A DNA stretch of 12,350 nucleotides, from assembly GCA_016210805.1 (NCBI GenBank), contig JACQTL010000322.1:1-12350 (forward strand), read 5' to 3'. Made by a program: the position numbers and the translations under genes. The stretch is from Actinomycetota bacterium (GTDB lineage: Bacteria > Actinomycetota > UBA4738 > G016210805). Below, piece by piece: positions 5,995 to 12,350 of the stretch (its first letter is position 1; every line of letters begins with the position of its first letter). The notes under the pieces are model-generated. The model searched no databases. It was not told where the DNA came from and worked only from the letters and a program-made list of their open reading frames with translations.

Positions 5995-6878
5995 ACGGGC
6001 CGGAGCCGGGCCGCCCGGACGTCGCCCTGGAGGCTCCGGCCAAGGTGAACCCCTTCCTCCGGGTGCTCCGCCGGCGGGACGACGGCCACCACGACGTCGA
6101 GACGGTGATCCTCCCCGTGTCGCTGGCCGACGAGGTCGTGGTCCGGCCCGCCGAGCGGCTGCGCGTCGAGGTGCGCGGCTCGCCGGACGCCGTGTACGGC
6201 GTCCCCGTCGACGAGGGGAACCTGGCCCTCCGGGCGGCCGTGGCCCTGGCCCAGGAGTGCCCGGCCGCGGCCCCCGCCGAGATCGAGGTCCACAAGCGGA
6301 TCCCCGTGGCCGCCGGCCTGGGTGGAGGAAGCGCCGACGCCGCCGCCGCCCTCCTGGCCCTCGACCGCCTGTGGGGATGCGGGCTGGGCCCGGCGGCCCT
6401 GGCTCGGGTCGGGGCCAGGATCGGGTCGGACGTGCCGGCCCTGGTGGCCGGGGGCCCGGTGCTGGTCCGGGGCCGTGGCGAGGAGGTCGAGCCGATCGAG
6501 ACGGGGCAGTTCCGATGGGTGCTGTGGCCCCTGGGCTTCCCGGTCCGGTCGGGGGACGCCTACCGGTGGTGGGACGAGGACCGCGCCGGCACGGGGCCGG
6601 ACCCGGCCGAGGTCCTGGCCGCGCTTTCCTCCGGGGACCCCGAGCGGCTGGCCCCCCTCCTCGCGGACGACCTCCAGGGACCGGTGGCCCGGCGCCACCC
6701 CCAGGTCGCCGAGGCCGTGGCCCGGTTCCTCGACGCGGGGGCCCTGGCCGCGGTCATGTCGGGGAGCGGGCCCACGGTCGTCGCCCTGGTCCGGGACCGG
6801 GAGCAGGCCGACGGGATCGTGAGCTGGCTGGGGGAGACCACCCTGGCCGTGGAGTCCGCCGCCTCGACGGCCCGCTGA
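5991..6878 (+). CDS. ispE: 4-diphosphocytidyl-2-C-methyl-D-erythritol kinase
   Basis: IspE phosphorylates CDP-methylerythritol with ATP in the MEP pathway, supplying isoprenoids for lipid carriers and quinones. The protein is 295 residues, a normal length for this GHMP kinase. Motifs: APAKVNPFL near residues 15-23 (K18), DDGHHDVET, the ATP loop PVAAGLGGGSADAAAAL from 105 with D116 in the SAD triplet, SDVPALVAGG and MSGSGPTVVAL from 256. The family usually reads APAKINL and DGYH, and both variants here are conservative. The GTG start at 5991 overlaps the rsmA stop as GTGA, implying translational coupling. The longer upstream frame would overlap rsmA heavily and is rejected. The gene ends 42 bp before tRNA-Gln. 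Confidence 0.95.
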   Translation: MNGPEPGRPDVALEAPAKVNPFLRVLRRRDDGHHDVETVILPVSLADEVVVRPAERLRVEVRGSPDAVYGVPVDEGNLALRAAVALAQECPAAAPAEIEVHKRIPVAAGLGGGSADAAAALLALDRLWGCGLGPAALARVGARIGSDVPALVAGGPVLVRGRGEEVEPIETGQFRWVLWPLGFPVRSGDAYRWWDEDRAGTGPDPAEVLAALSSGDPERLAPLLADDLQGPVARRHPQVAEAVARFLDAGALAAVMSGSGPTVVALVRDREQADGIVSWLGETTLAVESAASTAR

Positions 6879-6882
6879 GTGA

Positions 6883-6911
6883 TCGACGGCCCCGCCGGGC
6901 TCTGGGATGAT
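6883..6911 (+). promoter_or_regulatory. Possible tRNA-Gln promoter
   Basis: TCGACG (6883-6888), a 17-bp spacer and GATGAT (6906-6911) would start transcription near 6918, about 3 nt before the mature tRNA 5' end. Both hexamers are weak, so the case rests on spacing and position. Read-through from ispE is the alternative. Confidence 0.35.
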
Positions 6912-6920
6912 CGGGGTCGG

Positions 6921-6991
6921 TCCGGGGTCGTCTAATGGCAAGACGGGGGCCTTTGGAGCCTCAGATGGAGGTTCGATCCCTCCCCCCGGAG
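6921..6991 (+). tRNA. tRNA-Gln (anticodon TTG)
   Basis: A full cloverleaf can be drawn. The 7-bp acceptor is TCCGGGG with CCCCGGA; the D stem is GTCT with AGAC; the anticodon stem is GGGGC with GCCTC, including one G-T pair. The anticodon loop is CTTTGGA, giving TTG, which reads CAA (Gln). The variable loop is AGAT, and the T arm is GGAGG with CCTCC around TTCGATC. The discriminator base is G at 6991, as expected for tRNA-Gln. CCA is not encoded (CGG follows), so it must be added after transcription. The gene lies in the ispE-peptidase gap on the same strand as both. Confidence 0.95.
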
Positions 6992-7005
6992 CGGCGCCGG
7001 GAGAC

Positions 7006-7944
7006 ATGTCCGAGGAACCGCGAGCCCGCAGCCGCCGTCCTTCCTCCAGGATGCGACGTACGTCCGCCCTGTTGGCGCTGGGCGTCGCCGCGGCGCTCCT
7101 TCACCCGACGGGGGCCGCGGCCGCCCCCGCCGGAGAGGCCGGGGTCCGCCGCCGGCTCCTGGCCGCCCAGCGGGCCATGGGCCCCATCACGGTGGAGCAC
7201 CGGCGGTCCTACGCCCGCATCCTCTTCTTGGAGGACCGGATCGCCAGGGTGGAGCGGCGGATCGCCCGGGCCCGGACGACCGCCCGCGAGGCCATGCGAG
7301 GCGCCGACACCGTCACCAGGACGTGGATCGCCTGGGGCCTGGCCGACCTGCTGGCCGGCGAGCTCGCCGCGCTCTCCGCGCACCGGAGGGACAGGCTGGC
7401 CCTCCGGGCCCTCCGGCGCGAGCAGCGCGAGGGCCTCCGGGTCCACATGCGGGAGGCCCACCGGGTGATCCACGACGCCCTGGCCCGGTTCGGCCCGGCG
7501 GCGTGGGGCCGGATCTGGCCGGTCCCCGTCCGGTCCGGCGGCGACCTCCGGGCCTGCCCGGTGGCCGGGCCGTGGTCGCTCACCGACACGTACGGCGCCC
7601 CCCGGCCGGGAGGGCGGATCCACGACGGGAACGACATCCTGGCCGCCTGGGAGACGCCGGTCATCGCCGCGCACGACGGGCTGGCCGTGCCGGTGCCGAA
7701 CGAGCTGGGGGGCCGCGCGGTGATCGTCCACGGCCCCGGCCGGCTGGAGACCTACTACGCCCACCTCACGGCCTACGGCCGCACCGGGCCGGTCCGGGCC
7801 GGGGACGTGATCGGCTACGTGGGCAACTCGGGGAACGCCAGGGGCCGGATCCACCACCTCCACTTCGAGTGGCGCCCGGCCGGGGACGACGGGATCGACC
7901 CCTTCCGCCGCCTCATCGAGCTCTGCGGACCCTCCCGGGGCTGA
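7006..7944 (+). CDS. Secreted M23 (LytM-type) zinc metallopeptidase with N-terminal helical region
   Basis: This 312-residue protein is probably exported and cuts peptide cross-links in peptidoglycan. A basic stretch and hydrophobic segment (SALLALGVAAALL) followed by GAAAAPAG look like a signal peptide with an Ala-rich cleavage site. An Arg/Glu-rich helical, possibly coiled-coil region fills roughly residues 45-165. The M23 domain follows: H206-x3-D210 (HDGND), H253 in YYAHL and H284-L-H286 in HHLHFEW. All expected zinc and catalytic residues are there, so it should be active rather than a degenerate LytM activator. The start is ATG 7006, with GGGAG 2 nt upstream. ATG 7051 would give a neater signal peptide but has no ribosome-binding site. 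An open frame from 6907 runs through the tRNA and is not the start. The 3' end overlaps tetR on the other strand by 32 bp. Confidence 0.88.
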   Translation: MSEEPRARSRRPSSRMRRTSALLALGVAAALLHPTGAAAAPAGEAGVRRRLLAAQRAMGPITVEHRRSYARILFLEDRIARVERRIARARTTAREAMRGADTVTRTWIAWGLADLLAGELAALSAHRRDRLALRALRREQREGLRVHMREAHRVIHDALARFGPAAWGRIWPVPVRSGGDLRACPVAGPWSLTDTYGAPRPGGRIHDGNDILAAWETPVIAAHDGLAVPVPNELGGRAVIVHGPGRLETYYAHLTAYGRTGPVRAGDVIGYVGNSGNARGRIHHLHFEWRPAGDDGIDPFRRLIELCGPSRG

Positions 7945-8629
7945 GGTCGGCCTCCAGGCCCGCGATCAGCCGGTCCAGGCCGTACTCGAACTGCTCCTCG
8001 ACCGGAAGGTGCCCGAGCCAGGGCGCCAGGGCCACGACGTTCGGGAACTCGTCGAGGGGGAGGCTCTCGAACTGGAGCTTCCGCTGGCGCTCCATCTCCT
8101 CCCTCTCTTCGGGCGGGCAGTTCCGGGTCTGGGCCACCTCGACCACCAGGAATCCCATCGCGTAGGTCACGACGGTGAAGAAGGCCCGGACGATGTCCCG
8201 GTCGGCGAACCCGGCCCGCCGGAGCACCGAGAACGTGACCTCCGCCGCCCGCAGGGCCCTGGGCCCCATCGGCGGCTCGTTCACGCACAGGGGCACGGCC
8301 CCGGGGTGGGCCAGCATGGCCCGGCGGAAGGACCGGCCCAGGGACCGGAGCTCCTCCGACCAGTCGCCGCCGTCCCCCTCGGGGAGGTCCATCGACCCGA
8401 TCACGGCGTCGAACATCGCGGAGAGGAGCTCCTCCTTGCTCCGCACGTGGGTGTAGGGGGCCATGGGGGCCACGCCGAGGTCGGCGGCCAGGCGCCGCAT
8501 GGTCAGGGCGTCGAGGCCCTCCCGGTCGGCCAGCGCCAGGGCCGCGGTCACGATGCGCTCGCGCGAGAGCGGCGGCCGCCCCTCGCTCGGGGCCCCTCCC
8601 GCGGCTGCCACCGGCGTCTCGGTCTCCAC
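7913..8629 (-). CDS. TetR family transcriptional regulator, TetR-C (PF02909-like) type
   Basis: This 238-residue repressor-like protein is divergent from the MmpL exporter. The HTH lies at about residues 43-62 (TMRRLAADLGVAPMAPYTHV), followed by RSKEELL, a typical TetR N-terminal domain. The C-terminal ligand domain resembles the tetracycline-repressor type by the pattern of the family, with helices such as FFTVVTYAMGFLVVEV. GTG at 8629 was chosen because the HTH begins about 20 residues in and a G-rich GGGGGG sits about 6 nt upstream. The same frame stays open to 9088 but runs into mmpL, so that extension is not coding. It most likely represses mmpL, and perhaps itself, from the GTAC-rich site between the genes. 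The ligand is unknown. Confidence 0.88.
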   Translation of the reverse strand: METETPVAAAGGAPSEGRPPLSRERIVTAALALADREGLDALTMRRLAADLGVAPMAPYTHVRSKEELLSAMFDAVIGSMDLPEGDGGDWSEELRSLGRSFRRAMLAHPGAVPLCVNEPPMGPRALRAAEVTFSVLRRAGFADRDIVRAFFTVVTYAMGFLVVEVAQTRNCPPEEREEMERQRKLQFESLPLDEFPNVVALAPWLGHLPVEEQFEYGLDRLIAGLEADLSPGRVRRAR

Positions 8630-8654
8630 TCGGTCCCCCCCGGGGGCACCGGCC

Positions 8655-8683
8655 TTGACATGCGCACGTCGTGCCCCTACCGT
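8655..8683 (+). promoter_or_regulatory. mmpL promoter
   Basis: TTGACA (8655-8660) is a perfect -35. A 17-bp spacer leads to TACCGT (8678-8683), a TANNNT -10. The predicted start is near 8690, inside the GTAC-rich operator, giving a leader of about 100 nt. It lies just upstream of the divergent tetR start. Confidence 0.7.
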
Positions 8684-8720
8684 ACGGCGTATCCGTACGG
8701 CGTACAGTACCATGTACGCC
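8680..8720. promoter_or_regulatory. Putative TetR operator array between tetR and mmpL
   Basis: GTAC occurs five times, starting at 8682, 8695, 8702, 8707 and 8714. CCGTACGGCGTA is repeated directly at 8680-8691 and 8693-8704. GGCGTAC (8699-8705) and GTACGCC (8714-8720) form a perfect 7-bp inverted repeat 8 bp apart. The last four GTACs are spaced symmetrically about 8706. The block covers the -10 and start point of the mmpL promoter, ideal for repression. That the adjacent TetR protein binds here is inferred. Confidence 0.65.
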
Positions 8721-8749
8721 CATCCGGGGGAAGCGCGCACCGAAGTAGC

Positions 8750-8768
8750 GCCCGGCCCGAGGCCGGGC
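8750..8768 (+). terminator. Terminator-like hairpin in the mmpL leader
   Basis: GCCCGGCC (8750-8757) pairs perfectly with GGCCGGGC (8761-8768) around a CGA loop, followed by TTTCT. It lies between the predicted mmpL start of transcription and its ribosome-binding site, so it could act as an attenuator or mRNA-stability element. The T-run is short, and a full intrinsic terminator is not certain. The minus-strand reading has no T-tail. Confidence 0.45.
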
Positions 8769-8792
8769 TTTCTCGTGGGGAGGTTCGACGCA

Positions 8793-11084
8793 ATGGCTTG
8801 GAAGCTGAACACAGAGACGCTCGCCCGGGCGAGCAGCCGCCACCCCTGGCGGACGATCGCCGGCTGGGTGGTCGGCCTGCTGGTGATGGGGTTCGTCGCC
8901 GGGCAGTTCCTGGCCGGCGTGCTGTCGAACGAGTTCCGGATGACCAACCGGCCCGACTCCGAACGGGCCCTCGAGCTGATCGGCGACCGGCTCCTGGACG
9001 GGGAGCGCCAGCCGGAGTTCGAGCCGGTCATCGTCCGCTCGACCGACGGGCGGACGGTCGAGGATCCCGGGTTCCGGGCATACGTCACCGAGCTCGCCGG
9101 GAAGATCGCCGCCCTCGGTGAGGAGGTCGTCGTGCCGCCCGTCCTGACGGCCTACGAGGCGCCGGAGCAGGTCCCGGTCTCCGAGGACGGCGACGCCACC
9201 ATGCTGCTCGTCCAGCTGGAGGACTTCGAGGACGTGGGCCAGGTCGAGGACCTCCGGGAGGCGCTGGCCGAGCACGGGCGCGACGGGTTCCAGACCCTCC
9301 TGGCCGGCCGGGCCGCCCTCTTCGCCGACTTCACCCAGCTCGCCGAGGAGGACCTCCGCAAGGGCGAGTCGATCGGGATCGGCGTCGCCCTCATCGTCCT
9401 GCTCGTCGTCTTCGCGGCCCTCGTCGCCGCCCTGCTTCCCATCCTGATGGCCATCTTCGCCATCGTGGTGGCCGTCGGGCTCGTGGCGGTGATCGGGCAG
9501 ATCGTCGAGTTCCAGTTCTTCGTCACCAACATGATCACGATGATCGGGCTGGCCGTCGGGATCGACTACGCGCTGTTCATCGTGTCCCGGTACCGGGAGG
9601 AGCGCCGCCGGGGCCGGGACAAGCTCTCGGCGATCGAGGCGGCCGGGGCCACCGCGAACCGGGCCGTGTTCTTCAGCGGCCTGACCGTGGTGTTCGCCCT
9701 CTTGGGCATGCTGATCATCCCGACCACGATCTTCCGCTCCCTCGCCGCGGGGGCCATCTTCGTGGTGATCGCCTCGCTGCTCGCCTCGATGACGCTGCTC
9801 CCTGCGCTCCTCGGGCTCCTGGGCGACCGGATCAACTGGCCCCGGCTGTCCAGGCGGGCCCGGACCGAGCGGGCCGCGCTGGGGGGCGGCGACTCCCTGG
9901 CCCACCTGGCCGACCGGAGGGGCGGGTTCTGGGATCGCGTGTCCCGGGGGGTGATGGCCCACCCGGTGGCCGCCCTGGTCGTGGGCGTCGGGTTCATGCT
10001 CGCCGCCGCCTCCGCGTACCTCGGGATCCACCTGGGGAGCTCCGGCGTCAGCACGCTGCCGGAGGCGGCCGCCTCCAAGGAGGCCTTCCTGGTCCTCCAG
10101 GAGGAGTTCGGGGGCGCGCAGTCGTCGCCGGTCCAGGTGGTGGTGGACGGCGCGGCGGGGTCGCCCGAGGTCCAGGACGCGGTGCAGGGCCTCCGGGCGG
10201 CCATGGCCGCGGACCCGGGCTTCGCCCCCCAGACGAGCGAGCCGGCCGTCTCGCCGGCCGGGGACCTCGTGCTCGTGAACGCCTTCCTGCGGAGCGACCC
10301 GCTGTCCGACGAGGCCGTCGAGGCGATCGACCGCCTCCGGGCCGAGCTCATCCCGGCGGCCTTCGAGGGGGTCGACGCCGAGGTCCTGGTGGGAGGGGAC
10401 ACCGCGATGAACGCGGACTTCTTCGACCTCACCGACCGGTACACGCCGATCGTGTTCTTCTTCGTGCTGGGGCTGTCCTTCCTGCTCCTCACCGTGGTGT
10501 TCCGCTCCATCGTCGTGCCGGTGAAGGCCATCCTCATGAACCTCCTGTCGGTGTTCGCCGCCTACGGGATCCTGACGATGGTGTTCCAGGAGGGCGGGCC
10601 GGCCGTCGGGAAGTGGATCGCCGACCTGCTCAACCTCCAGCAGGTGGAGTCGATCGAGGCGTGGCTGCCGCTGTTCCTGTTCTCGGTGCTGTTCGGGCTC
10701 TCGATGGACTACCACGTCTTCCTGCTGACCCGGATCCGGGAGCACTTCGACCACACCGGCGACAACACCGAGTCCGTGGCCCACGGCCTGAGGACCACGG
10801 GGGGGATCATCACCGGCGCGGCCCTGATCATGGTCGCGGTGTTCGGCGGGTTCGCGGCCGGGCAGGTCGTCGCCCTCAGCCAGATGGGGTTCGGGCTGGC
10901 CGTGGCCGTGTTCTTCGACGCCACGGTGGTCCGCTCGATCCTCGTGCCGGCCAGCATGAAGCTGCTCGGGAACCTGAACTGGTACCTGCCGAAGTGGCTG
11001 CGCTGGCTGCCCGATCTCAAGGTCGAGGGCCACGACATCGCCGAGGACGCCTCCCTGCCGGAGCCGGCCGGGATCGGGAGCTGA
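8793..11084 (+). CDS. MMPL/RND family transporter
   Basis: This 763-residue, proton-driven inner-membrane exporter has the duplicated MmpL layout. TM1 (about 22-44) is followed by an extracytoplasmic domain (about 45-195) and TM2-6. A cytoplasmic linker comes next (SRRARTERAALGGG), then TM7, a second extracytoplasmic domain and TM8-12. The proton-relay Asp-Tyr pairs are intact: D258-Y259 (GIDYALFIVSRYREE) and D639-Y640 (SMDYHVFLLTRIREH). MmpL proteins in Actinobacteria export lipids or drugs; the substrate cannot be told here. The ATG at 8793 is supported by GGGAGG (8778-8783) at 9-nt spacing. The upstream open frame from 8463 lies opposite tetR and is rejected. Control is likely by the divergent TetR. 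No membrane-fusion or MmpS-like partner gene is adjacent. Confidence 0.95.
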   Translation: MAWKLNTETLARASSRHPWRTIAGWVVGLLVMGFVAGQFLAGVLSNEFRMTNRPDSERALELIGDRLLDGERQPEFEPVIVRSTDGRTVEDPGFRAYVTELAGKIAALGEEVVVPPVLTAYEAPEQVPVSEDGDATMLLVQLEDFEDVGQVEDLREALAEHGRDGFQTLLAGRAALFADFTQLAEEDLRKGESIGIGVALIVLLVVFAALVAALLPILMAIFAIVVAVGLVAVIGQIVEFQFFVTNMITMIGLAVGIDYALFIVSRYREERRRGRDKLSAIEAAGATANRAVFFSGLTVVFALLGMLIIPTTIFRSLAAGAIFVVIASLLASMTLLPALLGLLGDRINWPRLSRRARTERAALGGGDSLAHLADRRGGFWDRVSRGVMAHPVAALVVGVGFMLAAASAYLGIHLGSSGVSTLPEAAASKEAFLVLQEEFGGAQSSPVQVVVDGAAGSPEVQDAVQGLRAAMAADPGFAPQTSEPAVSPAGDLVLVNAFLRSDPLSDEAVEAIDRLRAELIPAAFEGVDAEVLVGGDTAMNADFFDLTDRYTPIVFFFVLGLSFLLLTVVFRSIVVPVKAILMNLLSVFAAYGILTMVFQEGGPAVGKWIADLLNLQQVESIEAWLPLFLFSVLFGLSMDYHVFLLTRIREHFDHTGDNTESVAHGLRTTGGIITGAALIMVAVFGGFAAGQVVALSQMGFGLAVAVFFDATVVRSILVPASMKLLGNLNWYLPKWLRWLPDLKVEGHDIAEDASLPEPAGIGS

Positions 11085-11095
11085 CCGAGAGCCTG

Positions 11096-11125
11096 TTGCC
11101 ATGGGGGCCCGGGGGCCGGTACAAC
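11096..11125 (+). promoter_or_regulatory. Possible glmU promoter
   Basis: TTGCCA (11096-11101), an 18-bp spacer and TACAAC (11120-11125) form a fair promoter in the 79-bp gap after mmpL. It would give a leader of about 30 nt before the GTG at 11164. No clear terminator for mmpL is seen in the gap. Confidence 0.45.
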
Positions 11126-11163
11126 TGGTGCCGGCCCTCGACCCTCGACCCAAGGACCGCCCG

Positions 11164-12350
11164 GTGCCCACGACGTCCGCCGCAAGAACCCGCTCGCTGG
11201 CCGTCGTCGTCCTCGCGGCCGGCAAGGGGAAGAGGATCAGGTCCGACCTCCCCAAGGTGCTCCACCCGGTGTGCGGCCGCCCGGCCCTGTGGTACGTGCT
11301 CCAGGCCGTCCGGCGGGTCCGTCCGGGACGGATCGTGGTGGTCGTCCACCACGGGGCCGACCAGGTCCGGAAGGCCGTGCGGTCCTGGGGCGTGAAGCCC
11401 GAGCCGGTCTTCGTGGAGCAGGGGGAGCCCCTTGGCACGGGGCACGCGGTCATGGCCGCCGAGCGAGCGGTGGGCCGGTCCGGCGAGGTCCTGGTGGTCT
11501 CCGGCGACGAGCCCCTGCACACCGGCGAGAGCCTCGCCGAGCTCCTCCGGGTCCACCGCCGCAAGAAGGCCGCCGCCACCCTGCTCACCACCGAGCTCCG
11601 CGACGCGAGGGGCTACGGGCGGGTCATCCGGGAGGGCGACGAGTTCGTCCGCATCGCCGAGGAGAAGGACGCCACGGCCCGGGAGCGGCGGATCCACGAG
11701 GTGGCCACGATGGTCTACGCGTTCCGCCGCGGCCGGCTCTTCGACGCGCTCCGCCTGGTCACCCCGGACAACCGGCAGCGCGAGTACTACCTCCCCGACA
11801 CGCTGGCCATCCTCCGGGACAAGGGGGAGACCGTGGGCGCGGCGTGGGCCGACCTGGGCGGGGTCCTGGGGATCAACACCCGCGGCGAGCTGGCCGAGGT
11901 CACGTCGATAATGCGGGCCCGGATCAACGCGCGGCACCTCGAGGCCGGGGTCACCCTCCTGGACCCGGACCGGACCTACATAGACGCCTCGGTGCGCATC
12001 GGACGGGACACCGTCGTCCTGCCCATGACCTTCCTGGAAGGTAAGACGCGGATCGGCCCCGGCTGCGCCATCGGTCCCTCCACCCGGATCCAGGACTCCA
12101 CGGTCGGCGAGGGCTCCGAGGTGACCTTCTCGGTGGTCCGGGAGGCGCGGATCGGCCCGGGCGTCTCCGTCGGCCCCTTCGCCAGCCTGCGGCCGGGAAC
12201 CGTCATCGCGGAGGGCGGCAAGGCCGGGACCTTCGTGGAGATCAAGGCGTCCAGGGTGGGACCCGGCTCGAAGGTCCCCCACCTGGCCTACGTGGGCGAC
12301 GCCACGATCGGTAAAGACGTGAACGTGGGAGCCGGGACCATCACCTGCAA
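11164..12350 (+). CDS. glmU: Bifunctional GlcN-1-P acetyltransferase / GlcNAc-1-P uridyltransferase GlmU, 3'-truncated by window edge
   Basis: GlmU makes UDP-GlcNAc, the precursor for peptidoglycan. About 395 residues of a usual 455-490 are visible. The N-terminal Rossmann-like domain shows LAAGKGKRI, R24 and K31 (in LPKVLHPV), EQGEPLGTGHAV, D115 in GDEPL, GYGRV and EEKDA. The C-terminal left-handed beta-helix begins near 260 and shows hexapeptide repeats (IGPGCAIGPSTRI), RPGTVI, KVPHLAYVGDA and GAGTITC at the edge. GTG 11164 has AAGGA (11152-11156) 7 nt upstream. An in-frame ATG at 11101 has no ribosome-binding site. Oddities: GKGTRM is GKGKRI, and at the sugar-binding EINTG motif the sequence is EVATM, so the Asn equivalent to E. 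coli N169 is Ala181. The beta-helix catalytic residues closer to the C-terminus lie beyond the window. Confidence 0.95.
   Translation, partial: MPTTSAARTRSLAVVVLAAGKGKRIRSDLPKVLHPVCGRPALWYVLQAVRRVRPGRIVVVVHHGADQVRKAVRSWGVKPEPVFVEQGEPLGTGHAVMAAERAVGRSGEVLVVSGDEPLHTGESLAELLRVHRRKKAAATLLTTELRDARGYGRVIREGDEFVRIAEEKDATARERRIHEVATMVYAFRRGRLFDALRLVTPDNRQREYYLPDTLAILRDKGETVGAAWADLGGVLGINTRGELAEVTSIMRARINARHLEAGVTLLDPDRTYIDASVRIGRDTVVLPMTFLEGKTRIGPGCAIGPSTRIQDSTVGEGSEVTFSVVREARIGPGVSVGPFASLRPGTVIAEGGKAGTFVEIKASRVGPGSKVPHLAYVGDATIGKDVNVGAGTITC

Noticed and set aside
6960..6991. tRNA-Gln 3' end as an integration attachment site
   Set aside because: No repeat of the tRNA 3' end, integrase or phage gene was found in the rest of the window.
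6907..7005. An upstream start (6907) for the M23 peptidase
   Set aside because: It would translate through the tRNA-Gln gene. ATG 7006 or 7051 precedes a proper signal peptide.
8463..8792. An N-terminal extension of MmpL to 8463
   Set aside because: It runs opposite tetR and across the promoter and operator. ATG 8793 has a good ribosome-binding site and begins directly before TM1.
7815..11591. A 1258-residue open frame on the minus strand opposite mmpL and through tetR and the peptidase
   Set aside because: It is rich in Gly, Arg, Pro, His and Asp without any domain, and it lies opposite a well-supported MmpL gene. High GC keeps antisense frames open.

Overview
The window is 12.35 kb of very GC-rich, gene-dense bacterial chromosome. 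The order rsmI - metG - tatD - RpfB-type surface protein - rsmA - ispE - glmU is the conserved actinobacterial housekeeping block. M. tuberculosis carries the same rpfB-ksgA-ispE order. GTG and TTG starts, GTGA stop/start overlaps, TANNNT -10 boxes close to start codons, and a tRNA gene without an encoded CCA also fit Actinomycetota, probably a lineage outside the well-studied genera. I cannot place it more precisely without a database search.

Left part (1-3933): the 3' portion of rsmI (16S rRNA methyltransferase), then a minus-strand vapBC-type toxin-antitoxin pair. An 86-bp divergent spacer separates vapB from metG (methionyl-tRNA synthetase), which is followed by tatD. Both promoters in the spacer predict almost leaderless mRNAs.

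Middle part (3934-6878): a strong promoter with a 7+7 bp palindrome over its -35 box drives a membrane-anchored DUF348-G5 protein. This sits in the rpfB position but ends in an RlpA-like double-psi beta-barrel instead of the Rpf domain. A hairpin in its leader covers the Shine-Dalgarno sequence. rsmA follows with no normal start codon at the expected place, then ispE with a GTGA overlap.

Right part (6879-12350): tRNA-Gln(TTG), with a secreted M23 peptidase starting 14 nt beyond its 3' end. Next comes a divergent TetR regulator / MmpL exporter pair sharing a control region with a consensus promoter, an array of five GTAC sites and a terminator-like leader hairpin. Last is the 5' four-fifths of glmU, cut by the window edge.

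The genes cover translation (RsmI, RsmA, MetRS, tRNA-Gln), envelope precursors (GlmU for UDP-GlcNAc, IspE for isoprenoids) and envelope remodelling or export (RlpA-type protein, M23 peptidase, MmpL). I saw no CRISPR array, insertion sequence, phage gene or obvious defence island. No clearly new multi-gene system is present. The notable points are the domain swap at the rpfB locus, its structured leader, the missing rsmA start codon, the MmpL control region and substitutions in the GlmU substrate pocket.
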